A stretch of 64,000 nucleotides of DNA from Acanthopleura granulata (lineage: Eukaryota; Mollusca; Polyplacophora; Chitonida; Chitonidae). Location: positions 10,478,063 through 10,542,062 of the forward strand of contig JABBOT010000016.1 of NCBI GenBank assembly GCA_016165875.1, given 5' to 3'. This document shows positions 1-12,800 of this stretch, one piece after another; the stretch's first letter is position 1; every line of letters begins with the position of its first letter. The position numbers and the translations under genes are program-made. The notes under the pieces are model-generated. The model saw only the letters and a list, made by a program, of their open reading frames with translations. It made no database searches and was not told the DNA's origin.

Positions 1-1294
1 TAACTCACCCAACCCGTTCATGAAAATCAGAAATGCATTCATTAATTTTTAATAAGTACAATGCATGACCTCATAAAACAGGAGAGTCCACTGAAAATAG
101 AAACAGTTTTTTGTTATGACTAAGTGCAGTGGCAGTACAGTATGTTAGATGTATTAGAGAAAGTGTGTTTACATTTAGGAAATGGATTCTATAGTTCAAT
201 ACGTTTACAAGGAAATCGATGAATGAAACATGACTAGGTCCCTGAACAACAACAGGGCTTTTCTAGGAGTTCATAGACGTCATTTTTCCACATATCGAAC
301 ACTATCCTCAGGAGGAAATTAAGTTTTTCTTTCAAAATAAGTTGAATATATTTTTGTTTTGATCAGCCTTTCAAAATACCGAAATTGAATATGTTTGTAT
401 TCTACATTTCCTCATTAACTGAAGTAATTATGACTGCCTATATATGAACTCAAGCTGGCTTTCAACATGATACTGCAAACTGATAACACATGTAAATTGC
501 AGTTATTGTTATTTCAGGATTCCAGACATAAACATAGTCAAAAGGAGCGAGGAGACCTGCCCAGAAGCTTACAACCATGCCTGGATTAAAAGTTAAAAGC
601 TGTGCAGATGGTCTTCACATTACTTTCAACAATATTTCAGCCATGAATCATGATAGAGTGATCATGCTTTAATGGTTTAGGGAAATTGTGGCTGCCACTC
701 TCAGTCAAACAAATGATGACTTCAAATGATGTAGTGAAAAGGTTGAGGGGAAAGCGTGCCCCACAAAAAAAAAAACAGCAGTTGAGGTAGATTATAATTA
801 ATGATCATGAAACACCTCAGGTGAAAATACTAGCCTGAGAAAATAGTATTGCATGCAGATGAATCTTATCTTAATTATCTAAATTTTCTCTTGAAGTATT
901 ATACTTACTTGTGAAAATAAACAAAGATTTCATTTCCTAATGTTCAAACTCTGAGTCATATTTTTGACAATGGTTAATGTGAAGAAAAATCTTTATGGAC
1001 AAGATGTGATATTTTTCTGATTATCTTAAATTAGAGAAACTACATGTACACATTTAGAGAGATTGTGTACACTAAATCAACAGACAGAATGCATAATGAC
1101 ATAATCATGTACCCGTATGCATTATGCATATGATACCACACCATTCAATATCTTTTAAACAACCGTGACCCTATTTTAGGCTTAGACCACCCATTTTATG
1201 TGTTATCTGATTTTCTTATCTTTCCCCTGAATTATCAAGTTTCTCAGATGTACATCGGTAAAACAAGCTCAGTCACACATAAAGGAATGGGCTG
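1..1294. other. Intron-like AT-rich sequence, nothing recognised
   Basis: This is part of the intron following exon 16 of the guanylate cyclase. I see no exon of the expected WTAPE region on the minus strand and no recognisable repeat. Confidence 0.5.
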
Positions 1295-1507
1295 CAGCTT
1301 TAAAGAGCTACTCTGGTGTGAAAACACCTTCACCTTAAAAGCAAGGTGAGATGCAACAGATTGAGATAGTTTAGTAAGAGAATAGGGAAACAAAATTTTT
1401 CTGTCCTTATCACTTTGCACGAATGCACGAATACATGACATCATAAATGGCTGACATGTATCCACAAATGACCCTGTGCTTTCCAATGGTCTAGACGTCA
1501 TCCCTGC
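1295..1507 (+). repeat. Dispersed repeat R1, left part (copy 1)
   Basis: Begins TTTAAAGAGCTACTCTGGTG and contains AAAGCAAGGTGAGATG, TTTCTGTCCTTATCACTTTG and tgacatcataaatggctgac. The same blocks in the same order occur at 9195-9475, and reversed at about 62100-62235. In this copy a Penelope relic follows, and the right part of R1 resumes near 3265. Confidence 0.7.
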
Positions 1508-3240
1508 ATCAAATCAGCGCAGCCCCAAAAACCTAATTTGACCACAGAGGAACAAGCAGCTGATAAACAACTAAAGGAAAAGAAGTCTATCTCAATACTC
1601 CCAGCTGACAAATGGAAAGCAGCAGTCATTATATACAAGGATGAACTCCACAAGCTTTTTGACAAGACCCTCAATTATGACAGCACATACCACTCCCCTC
1701 TGCAAAGGCCCCACCCAGCTATTAAATGCCAAACATAAATCACTTGTCAAAAAAATTCGAAACAAGTTGGAGACTGATTGGGATCTTCAGCAGAAGTAAG
1801 TCAACCTCGATCCCCATATCGAAGAGCAACAACTGAAGTCCATAAAAACCCAGTTAAAGCCAGACTACTCATCTGCAGCAGAGACACAGTTCATTATGAC
1901 ACTGTCAGGTGCCTGAGCCAAGTACTCACACCCCTTCGAAAACTGCCAATTCATACATAAACAACTCATAGGATTTCTGCTCCCAACTCATCCCCCTCCT
2001 TGACCCCAATCAGATGGTTACCTATGATGTTGTTGATCTGTTCACAAATATGCCTATCAAAGAAGCCCTTGAGATCACACGTGAACGCATGATCATCGAA
2101 CAAGCCACACTATCAACTCCCTAGTGAAGATGGCACGGTCGACCTCACAGAAAGCTGCATCACCTCTACCTACTTCAGCTAGGGAGATAAAATCTACAAA
2201 TACATGGTGTACGGATGGACTTCCTACTGTCACCTGTAGTCACTGAAATCTTCATGACCCACTTTGAAAACTTAGCGCTTCGAAGCTCTCCGATCCATCC
2301 TAACTACCACTTTAGGAAGGTTGACGACACTTTTGTGATCCTAAAAATGGACCAAGATCCTTCTCAGCTGCCTGAACACCTGAATTGTCTACATCTCTGC
2401 ATCCCTTCACCATGGAATAATTAAAGGATCAACAAATCCCTTTCGTGGAAGTTCTCATCTCCCGCCACAATAATCAACTCCAGAAAAGTGTTTATCTTTA
2501 GCCAACCCATACTCACCTGTACATCCAGCACAGCTTGAATCAACCATCCCATATCAAAGGAGGAATCTTATCCACCTTAACGAAACGAGAAACCAACATA
2601 TCCTCAACTCAAGAAGCTCTTGACTCCGTAGTCGAACACCTCACCAGAGTATTCACCAATCAGAACAGCTACCCCCCAGATTTGACTGAACATACCACCA
2701 GGCATACCCTCAAACGTAACTAGCAGAACACACCTAAACTGATCAAAGACCCATCATCGTTATGATTACCATACCCTCCAGAGGAAGGACTAGCTACACT
2801 ATACAACAACTGCTTAAAGAGAAAGCTAACATCGACAGCATATTCACAAGTGGATTAACTCTGAAGATCATTCTAAATGGAACAGGAAAATGGCCACCCA
2901 CTACCACACAGCAACCCAAAGGCTGTGTGTACAGAATTAACTGCTCCTATGGTGAACACTACATAAGTGAGACTGGCAGACCACCGAACAAGAGAATCAA
3001 GAACACCAGACCTTCACTCAAACTAAAGATATAAAATCAGCCATCTTGGAACATATGTTGGCCAACCCCCACCACATAATAGACTGGAACAATGTGAAAC
3101 CTATTAAGACAAACATAACCAACACCACAACTAGAAAACTGATGGAAGCCATTGCAATCCGAAAGACTAAACCACAGATAAACAGAGGCCAAGGATTTTT
3201 AATCCCATGACTAACATACCCTGTTAGTCCTTCAGAAACA
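1508..3240 (+). pseudogene. Penelope-like element relic (RT and GIY-YIG remains)
   Basis: Broken reading frames on the plus strand follow the order of the intact element at 42705-45134. They include KKSISILPADKWKAAVI (1580-1630), [28 protein letters not shown] (RT motif A), [12 protein letters not shown] (motif C with DD, about 2310-2350), and a GIY-YIG-type end with YRINCSYGEHYISETGRP (about 2930-2985). Many stops and frameshifts make it a dead copy. It is clearly diverged from the young copy and belongs to a different or older lineage. Confidence 0.88.
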
Positions 3241-3261
3241 CCACATCAGAAATCAGAAATA

Positions 3262-3470
3262 TTATCACGTCACATCAGGAAAATTTTACTGACACAGCTG
3301 AAGATTTTGTTTTCTAAGGAATCTTGAGTTATACAGATTAAATGATGTTATTCATCGAAAATTCTTTGAACCAGGGTGTTGGGTTTGTTTCGCAGGATTT
3401 CCTTCCTACAACTTCAATATTTCTACATATTTTGTATTCTGACCCAAGTAGCACTTTAAAGCTTTCAAAT
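3262..3470 (+). repeat. Dispersed repeat R1, right part (copy 1)
   Basis: Contains acatcaggaaaattttac, gaagattttgttttctaagg and attcatcgaaaattctttga. The same blocks lie at 9535-9740, where they follow the left part with no Penelope body between. Confidence 0.7.
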
Positions 3471-3734
3471 TATGGGCATTCCGAGATCGTAATGGATTGA
3501 CTTCGTTTTGAATATTGCAGGCTCTTAATTATTGGGTTTTTACCCCAATTTGCAAGGCATGAACTTATCATCAAGCTTTTTAGTAAGTTTACTGCCAAAA
3601 GTACATGAAGCTCACAAAACTCTGGTAATGCAACATCGGTAAGGATTCAAAAATTAACATGCCATAACATGTAATATAATTTAATGCATCACAATAATGT
3701 AGTAAAATACAATGTGTAGCATAAATTTCCATAC

Positions 3735-3879
3735 CTTTTGAATCTCTCTCTTTCTTCTCAAGCCATTTTCTTGGACCAAAATCAGTTACTTTCAGTGTAA
3801 ATCTACCATCAACAACACAGTTTGAGCTCTTCAGATTTCCATGATACTTCAGTGAGCTCTCAAAGATGTATGACAGGCC
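3735..3879 (-). CDS. Guanylate cyclase exon 16 (kinase homology domain, HGN and DFG)
   Basis: A 145-nt exon with acceptor tacaaaag and donor GTATGG, ending in phase 1. It encodes [20 protein letters not shown], where HGN replaces the catalytic HRD, then TDFG. Family members read [13 protein letters not shown] here. The next exon (the WTAPE region) is not found in 1-3734, so it lies outside the window. Confidence 0.94.
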
Positions 3880-6800
3880 CTTTTGTATGAAGAAGTTACA
3901 AAATACAAGTCATTCAGATATCTTTTCAGTGAATGTAACATTCTTAACAAATCATATATTTCAAACATTACAAAATCACACACTACCTTAGATGTGAGAA
4001 CATAATTGATTCTGTTTTCAATCCATTCATTATTTTTTTTTAAATATTTAGCAAACCTACTGGAACATGAAAATCTATAAGGCTTTCTGTAAGTTAGCTG
4101 TATAAATAAAAATTATTTCAGTTTGCCCATCTCACAAAAGACAATTACTGTTGTCCCATAATTACCTTTATCAGATCCTGCATCAGTGATTTCTTGAAGG
4201 CAATGTCAAGATTAATTGAATCATTTTCCAAAATGTCCTAGAAACAAAAAAATATTCAAAACATTTGATCACTCTTCTTATCATTATTATCAGTATCATT
4301 CTTATGTGCATGTACAGATCTTATGTGCATGTGAAGATCTGCCAGCAACTGGCAGATTGTTGTGTGTTTCCCTCCTGCGCAGCCCAGTTTCCTGCCACAA
4401 TGCTGACTACCATCATATAAGTGAAATATTCTTGAGTATAGGATAAAACACCTATGAAATGAATTAATTTATCCTCCATCAGACAAAATCCTCTGCCTTT
4501 GATTCAACAGTAATGGGCACGAGGGAGACGTGTGTAACTCTATACCATGCCGCGCATGTTATATTCGTCTGATGACTCAGCAGTAGAGGTAACGCCATAA
4601 CATAACGGATACAATGTGACACAACAATGTCACCAATGATGCAACATCACAAAGGAATGTTGAGATAACACTGTCAATAACGTTATGACGTTAAAATTTC
4701 TACATTTCTGCATGGTATTTCAAAGTTTCTCGGTGAGACAGAAAATTACTGTTGAAGCTTTTTTTGTTTTGAAAAACACAGTTTCAGCATAGTGTTCAGG
4801 GTCCTCTGCAGCATACATTTGCTACATGTTTACTGTGTGAAAGGATACAAAACCATATGGGATCAAACAGCTTCATACTGAGATTATATAAGATTTACAG
4901 ACCCCATAGCAGTTTCGCATCCTTTCACTCATTAACCAAGTAACTAATAATGAACTTGTTAAAATAGACATAGCCCCTTGATCAAGACAGCTCTATACAT
5001 ATAGAGAAAGTAGGTTTAGACAGGTCTTTCTGAACACAGATGTTGGCAGAGATGATCAGTTTCAGCTTATTTATTGGCGTATTTGTTGGTAGGCAGCAAA
5101 ACTTGCTGAAATTTCTCCTCAGGGCACAAAAAATGCAGACTCCAATTCACCATTGGCGACAAATTCAAACGCTATGGTGAGTAAAAACAGTGAACTGTTC
5201 GCCTAGGGGACAAATTTTTATTTGACCTTTCAAATATTATTTGAACACAAAAACTTTTCAACCTTCTTTAAACAACAGGAGGCACGGAGAGTAAAGATTC
5301 AAGGAGTTTTAGCAAGGGAGACAACTCTGAGACAGCAGTTACTTGTCTAAGTTTTGCATCTGAAAAATGCTCTTCATGGTGATAAATTTGTTACTTGACA
5401 ATCTTTTGGGGATATACGCTGTCCACAAAATTTGGCATGAGCAAAACGGTTGTTCGCGCGTCGGTTCAGTGAAGTGTAATTGTTCAGACCAATACATCGG
5501 TTGCACCGATCTGTCCCCAGGAACATCATCACAAATACAGCATCTGAACTGGGCAGCCCTCAACAAATGTTATTAAAAACATTTCTTTGTCATTTTCCAG
5601 TTGAATCTCAAATATGTTCGTAATTTACTATCTTCACTCATGAAGCTGTCTTGTGGTCACATTAACTGTGAGAACTTCCAATGTACCAAACGGTTCACCG
5701 CTGGCAGCCATTTTGAAGTCTTGCAACCTACTCTTGATCCTGAAATGTAACTAAGTTCTGGCATGGAAAACATCTTGAAAATGTTTTCATTGTGGTCTGT
5801 AGGTTATAGCTAAATCTTCATACTAACACCGAGAAGAGCAAAAAAAATTTACGTTTTTATCAATTTTGAAAACACAAAAGTTTGGATGACATGAACCTCA
5901 TCAAGAGCAGTTTCATCAGCCTCAAGTTTCGAGATCTGGAGCAATTTTGTTGAGTTCGGGTGAAGAACTCTGGGTTGTGAGGAGTGTCAAAATTTTAAAA
6001 TAATATCCTTACATCTAAATCGATGGACTACATAGGCAGGCAATGAAATTTGGGTGGTTGACGTAAGAAGTTGAACTTCTTACATATACTTGTGACTAAT
6101 TAAGTCAGCTGCAGTAATTTTATTCACTGTAACTTCTTCAAAGTGATACATTTTGCTCGAACCGACAAGATCAATGAAACTACTCTCTATAAGGTCCGCA
6201 CCTATATCACACAAACTTACATGTATCCAAAATTTATAAAACGTAAATTTTTTTGCAATCCTCTGTTGTATGATGCAGATTTAACTAGACCCAGCAGACG
6301 GCAGTGAAAACATGAACATTTTCAGGATGCTTTCTTGGCCAGAACTTCGTAATATTTCAGGACTAAGGGTAGGTTACAAGACTTTTAAAAAAGGTTGCCA
6401 ACAGTGGACCATCTAGTATGTTCGAGGTGCTTTCTGTTAATGATACCACCAGATGGCTTCATCAGTAAATATAGCAAATGAAGAAGATATGATTTCAGAT
6501 TCAACTGGAAGGTGACAAAGAAATGGGGAAAAGAGGTGCCATCTGGATGAACTATGTCACATGTAAGTCAATGAGGTTCTTCGAGGGGTTGGGAGGCCTG
6601 AGGCAGTCTCAAAGTTTTGTTTTCAATAACACCTGCATAGTTCAAGACCTTTATTTGTAGTGATGTTCCCAGAGACGACTTGGTGTAACCGATTTATCGG
6701 TCTGCACAATTACACTCCATGTAACACAAGTGCGAACTATCGTTTCATTCGCCTCAAATTTCTTTGCTTACACAACTGTGTCAGTGCAGCCTTTGCATGA

Positions 6801-9800
6801 CAATTGTACGTGACACCGTGTCTGCACACATGTTGTTTGGTGGGAATATGAGGTGAATTAAAGTATACGTGTCAAAGCTTTCAGTTTGGATCAATCTACC
6901 ATGGATTGGCCTTCCATTGCACGATTTTTGATTAACATAACATTAAAATGCCACTGAACAAGAAATCCAGTTTTGTAAAGATAATGTTATCTGCCCAGTG
7001 AAGAGCATATCACAGGATTTACATCACCGGCATGGCTTCAACACAGGTTTAACATCTCACATCGTCATTCCTGGTAAGCTCTACTCGATACTGGTGTTCT
7101 TTAATATCTGTCAGTCTGAGCAAAATGATAGGCTTGGAAGAAATTACAGTAAACAAAACGAAAAAAACTACCAGGCAGTAGCTTACTTTATCAGCCACAA
7201 CTTCATGTAACCAATATGCGCGAATGATTGATCTGTTTTTGCATCATGGCGAAACTGAACAATGGTTATTCAAGGCTTAAAACCCATAACCAATCTTTGG
7301 GTTATTTCAACCAACCAAACTTCACTGCCTGTATAAGGGTAGATATTTGGCTTCTGTTGTTAATATTACTGACCTCAGCCAAACATCTACCCGTACATCC
7401 CTGCATAATCATCACATAACTAATAATATCTTCCAAAGCATTACTCCAGCTACAGGTTTTCTCTGTTTCAATGTAAATTGATTCAAGTGTAGACCACATC
7501 AAGATACATAAATCCTAGTGATGATTTTCCACTTCAATGATCAGTTGTCTGTTAATACGGGATGTTAACATTTCTTTCAAAATGTTAATTCTTTCAAAAT
7601 TACTGTTAGAGTTTGTGTCCAATTTCAACTTGATACAAGTGAATCAAGATACATATTTCGTACTACTGATTTTGATTGTCCACTGTCTGTTATACATACT
7701 TAATTTTGTAATCAACTCCATGATAATTTTGTCCCTACAAGTAGAACTACTGCCTCAGTAGACACTCTAGTTTCTTAAGGTTTACCTAACATTTGCATAC
7801 CCACTCAGAGTCGTTCACACAATTACTCAAGTTTTGAGGGAGAAAGATGGAGTTTTGTAAGTAACATGACAAAAGTTTGCAGATTGCAGGGAACATAGAT
7901 TTTCACAAAGCTACATAGTCTCATGTCACTGAACATCTCCTCATGCTAAAGCATTAAAGTCTTCAGCATTCAGCATTGAAAATTTACAAAAAGGCCAACT
8001 GAAGCATAGTTTTCCTATACTGATTTTACCCTTACACTTCGCCTACAGCTATGTTTTCTGCCTTGATCGAGGAGACAAAAATAATCGATGCACCAGACTC
8101 TTTGTCTCATGAAGATTAATATCTTTAGGGTATCAAATCACATAGTAGTTCCCCTAGATGATTGATAGCAAGGACAAAATAGTAAATCATGTAAAACTGT
8201 CCACATACACAACTGATAATGGATAAAATGTTATAAACACAAGCACCTTCCACAACCTAGACAAGTCAGGACAAAATAGACAGAAACAGCTGAATGCCAG
8301 CTACCTGTCATATCAACACATTATGTCTAAATACTTTGTGGAGGAATGCATAGCTTCCCCACTTGGTCAAGCGAGAGGGCCCGCTCTTCCATGGTAGCCT
8401 ACTCTGAAAGAGACTTCTTGTGGTCACATGCTACAGTGTGGAAAGAACGTCAACTGCTGACCAACTGTATACCAGCACAAACTCTCACAGATTACTTTGC
8501 ATAATAAAAAAAAGTTGTATAATACGTAAACAGTTTCAAACTTTGCTGGTGCCCTTAGTAGACAAATTATAATATATATGGGTCACATTATTACCTGAGC
8601 GAAAGGGTCTACATTTCTGCCTTGTGTGTTGAATAAGACTGACCACCCCAAACATGCAGTACTGCTTCACTCATGAGAGTGTAATATCCATGTACACAGG
8701 GCTGGCCATTTCATACATTTGACCCTGTTTTGTCAACTTTCCCTCTAGCATTCCAACCACAAGAGCTTCTCAGCTGATCGAATTAAGGTACATAGATAAT
8801 TTAGGACTATTTTGTATTTTAAATACTTAAAGTAGTACTGAAGGTACTGTTAATCAAAACGATTGTAAAATTCCTTCTTGAACGTCATTGCTGAATTATC
8901 TTCCTTTGAAGTACGGAGTATTGTGCTGCCAACTGAGGGACTGCTTTTAAGCTTATGTGAGATTGAGCAATCAGAGAGCTAGGAGATATCAGCTGTTTAT
9001 ACGCCATGACGTAAATGTTCTGCGTTGCATGTTATTATAACATGCAATAACTGAAGGACAGCACATTGTTTTAATGTGATATGTTTTAATTATAACAAGT
9101 ACAGGTGTGAACAACGCAGCAACGTTTCTCCAGACCATTCTGTTGTGCCGGGAGCAAGTTTCTTGATTATTTAAAGTTATAAAATTATATACATACCTAA
9201 AGAGCTACTTTGGTGTCATAACATCTGTGTTTTAAAAGCAAGGCGAATTGATAAAGACTGGGATAGTCTCAATTGCTTTCCGAAATTGTGAAAATATTGC
9301 AGCGCATTAAAACCAATATTGTACGTTTCACCAGAGTATACGGAAACAAATTATTTCTGTCCCTTCCACTTTGCCCGGTGTGACATCACGTACGAACACA
9401 TGATGTCATCAATCGCTGACGTGTAACCATAAATGATGCTGCACTTTCAAACGCTCTTGACGTTATAAAGTCCATAAATGCCTTACTCAAAGTCACATCT
9501 GCCAGGTTCGACGTAACTCACTGAATATTATAAAGTCACATTAGGAAAATTTCACGGACAGAGCCGAAGATCTTGTTTTTCAAGAAATCTTCAGTTATAT
9601 GGGTTAAATAGTGATATTCATCGAAATCCTTTCCAAACATGGTGTTAGGCTTACTCCGCACAATTTCTTTCATATCATTGTAACATTTCATCGCAACTTG
9701 TATTCTGACCAGAGTTTCAAGCACAACCCCAGCAGCTTACTCCAGTCTCAGGTGACAGGAGTGATCCACACTTGGAACATTTATGTCACAGCCCAGACAG

Positions 9801-12800
9801 AATAGCTGCGTTTCAAGCTAGGCGACGCAGTATGCTCAAATGTCAATTTCCGCTGTAGCAGTAGTTGTAAGAAAAAATGCCTTTACCAAACTAAACACAA
9901 TAGTGTCCAACCTTTCAGGCTAACTCAACTTTGGACATGATGTCTTTCACTTTAATAAGCTGTCAGTATGTGACTTACAACAATAACACACTGTCTGCAC
10001 GGATTTGTAAAAACATATAAAAATTTTATCTGAATTTCTACACAAGTTTAATTATATCCTATTTCCCAATACACTCTACCTTGTTCATGAGCTCTAATTT
10101 TGTGTTTTAAATTTTCAAACCCTTTTGAAAGTCTCCACAGGCATCTGAACAGTCTGCATGTTTCCTCACAATCAAGTTTACATCTCATACCTTGTCAGTA
10201 ACATTTACAGCCACAGCAACTTTCCAGGCAATGTAGGGTCATCCCAGACATATATTTATAAGTGAATTGATGGTGATGATCAGAGTTGTTTTCAGTCTAA
10301 AGCAGCCTGAGACCAAATATATTTGTTGTATAATATTGATTTAATTTAGCTATTTGCAACCAACCAGACACACATTGTACTTGCTAACACAGAAAATTAC
10401 TGTTCTTTTTTCTTTTTCCAGAACAAAATTTACATTTCACAGGTGACAAACTTTATGCAAGGCATACTGATTGGTTCAACTTTCATATATAGACAGTAGT
10501 CCATCATTCAGTTTCAAAGAGGGTGAAAAAAAAATTTGGCAACAGAATCATGTCAGCATAATTTATTTTCTGCTCATAATCAGCCCTTGATATAAGCACT
10601 AAGCTAGTTCTCATATTCAAGGCTTTCTATGGCCTGGAGAATTTACCAGTTATGGGATAAAGAGATATTGAATTGCAATGGTAGAAAGCTTAGCAGGAAA
10701 GCTGCTCAGTTTAACCTACCTGTAAGCTTCCTTTAGCACAGTATTCAGTCAGTACCAGAAAGTTGGGTGCATCCACACAGACTCCAATGATCTGGGTCAC
10801 ATTTTTGCTGTTCAGTTCTGTCATCTTGAACAAAAAGAAAAAAAAACATAAAACACTATTAAACCATTATGAATGTAACTGAACATAGTTAAAATTAAAG
10901 TATCAAAAGTTTCAATACAATTCTAAACAGAACCATTTTTAATCAATAAACAGACATTAAAGGTGAACTGGTTGTATTTCTCACTTTACTTAAATGAATA
11001 ATATACATGTGATATAAAAATGATTAATACAAACCAAAAAATGTATCTGGTCAGTATTTTTGCTTGTATCAAATAAAAATTTATTAGCAACACCAAAAAT
11101 AAGGAGAAGAAAACCACACATTTCTTGAATGGTGCTAGTGTGTCAACATAATTGTGGTGTTTCCAATTTTGGGGAGCAATGCTTTTAACCTCTATACTGG
11201 ATCAAAATACATCTCTTCAAAATGGTTAGAGCTTAATTTAGACTCCTTCTTCGGTAGAAATGGCCATGTCAGAGTCATTTAACCCATGAAGGGCTTTGGT
11301 GGGAAGGCTGGGGTCGAAATAACAGCCAGACGGAAGGCCCAAGAATAGTGAAATCTGCACCAAGGATGGGTAAGATAGAAAGAGATAAGAAAGTCCAGGA
11401 GGCGAGCTCAGTTTTAATAACAGCAGGGTAGAAAAAGTAAGCTCTAAAGATACATATATGCACTAGTACTCAAGACACTTGCCAGGAATTGTGTATAAAC
11501 AAACAGCGGAGTAATCAGTCATCTTTTGATGTTATCCTATCAGCTGTGTAGTGGTAGAGATTTAACTGGCTATAGCAAACAATCAAGTGAAATCACTGAA
11601 AGCTAAAGAGAAGCTGCCATAAAGTGTCACAAACGCTGGGTTGTTAAATGACCGACAGGGATTTGACGCCTAACTTTAAAACACTTTTGTTAACAAAATT
11701 CTAGCACTTAAAGATTATATTGTGCCACCACAACCTGGCAGGTGACTTCGATCAAAAACAAAAAAAAAAAACAACAAAATCTGCTTTTTCACCCGCAGTG
11801 GTTAACACTCTAAAGGCACCACTCGAACCCAGTTTTCGTCCCTACACAATTTATTCATTACATTATGGTTAAAAATAAGAATTACTACAAGCAAGAGGTG
11901 CTAAAGCCCCACACTGAGGTATTAAAGCACCTCTGCATTGATTACTGTACGTTCTAGACATAAAAATTTCTTTTCAATCAGGTCACTGTATGCAATTTTC
12001 ATCATGAAATGGATTAGATATTTCCCTAATTCTACTAATTTTGGTACAGGAGCCTAACAGACCTATATACAAGACCTGTACTGATTATTGTACTTTCCAG
12101 ACATAAAAATATCTTTTCTTTTCAATCCACACTGCATGTGATGGAACAGATCAGAAATTTATCTAATTTTACTAATTTTTGGGACAGGGACCTAGCAAAT
12201 CTATACACAGGAAATAATTGTAACAGGAAAACACGGCTACTATTATCTCACATGGTCAGCCCACCTAATGAACAACATATGCATATCTTCACCTTTCCCG
12301 AAAACAAAACAAAAAAAAATCACTGAAAACAAATGTAATTTTTTGCTTTCGGGAATTAGAATATCTGTCCCCAAAGTAAGAAGAATTAAGGAGTATGGGG
12401 AAAAATTATGAAGCATATAAATTCTTATTCGCGTGCTATTTATTTCCATTTCGAAGGGCATGTAGCATTTTGGACACATCAGCTGATTTCGGGTCAGCTG
12501 GCCCTGCAGGCCTATTGATTCTCAGGTCTTTTTCTACCCCTGGAAAGCAAGAAAACTAATCTCATCGTAACTCGATGTGTGATTAGCACATTTGATTACT
12601 GCTCAAAGCAACATACCTCCACTACGACGTCATACACTAGGGGAAATGAAGGGCAGATAAGCATGTAGAAAATGCCAAGCTGCCAAATGGTCTTGAGAAA
12701 AAATAGATTTTTCAAAAAATTGAGAGTGTTTTATTCTATAAATCACTTTGGCCCCATGTTTCAATTACCTCTAGAATATTCTGTGCCAATTTTGTAGAAA

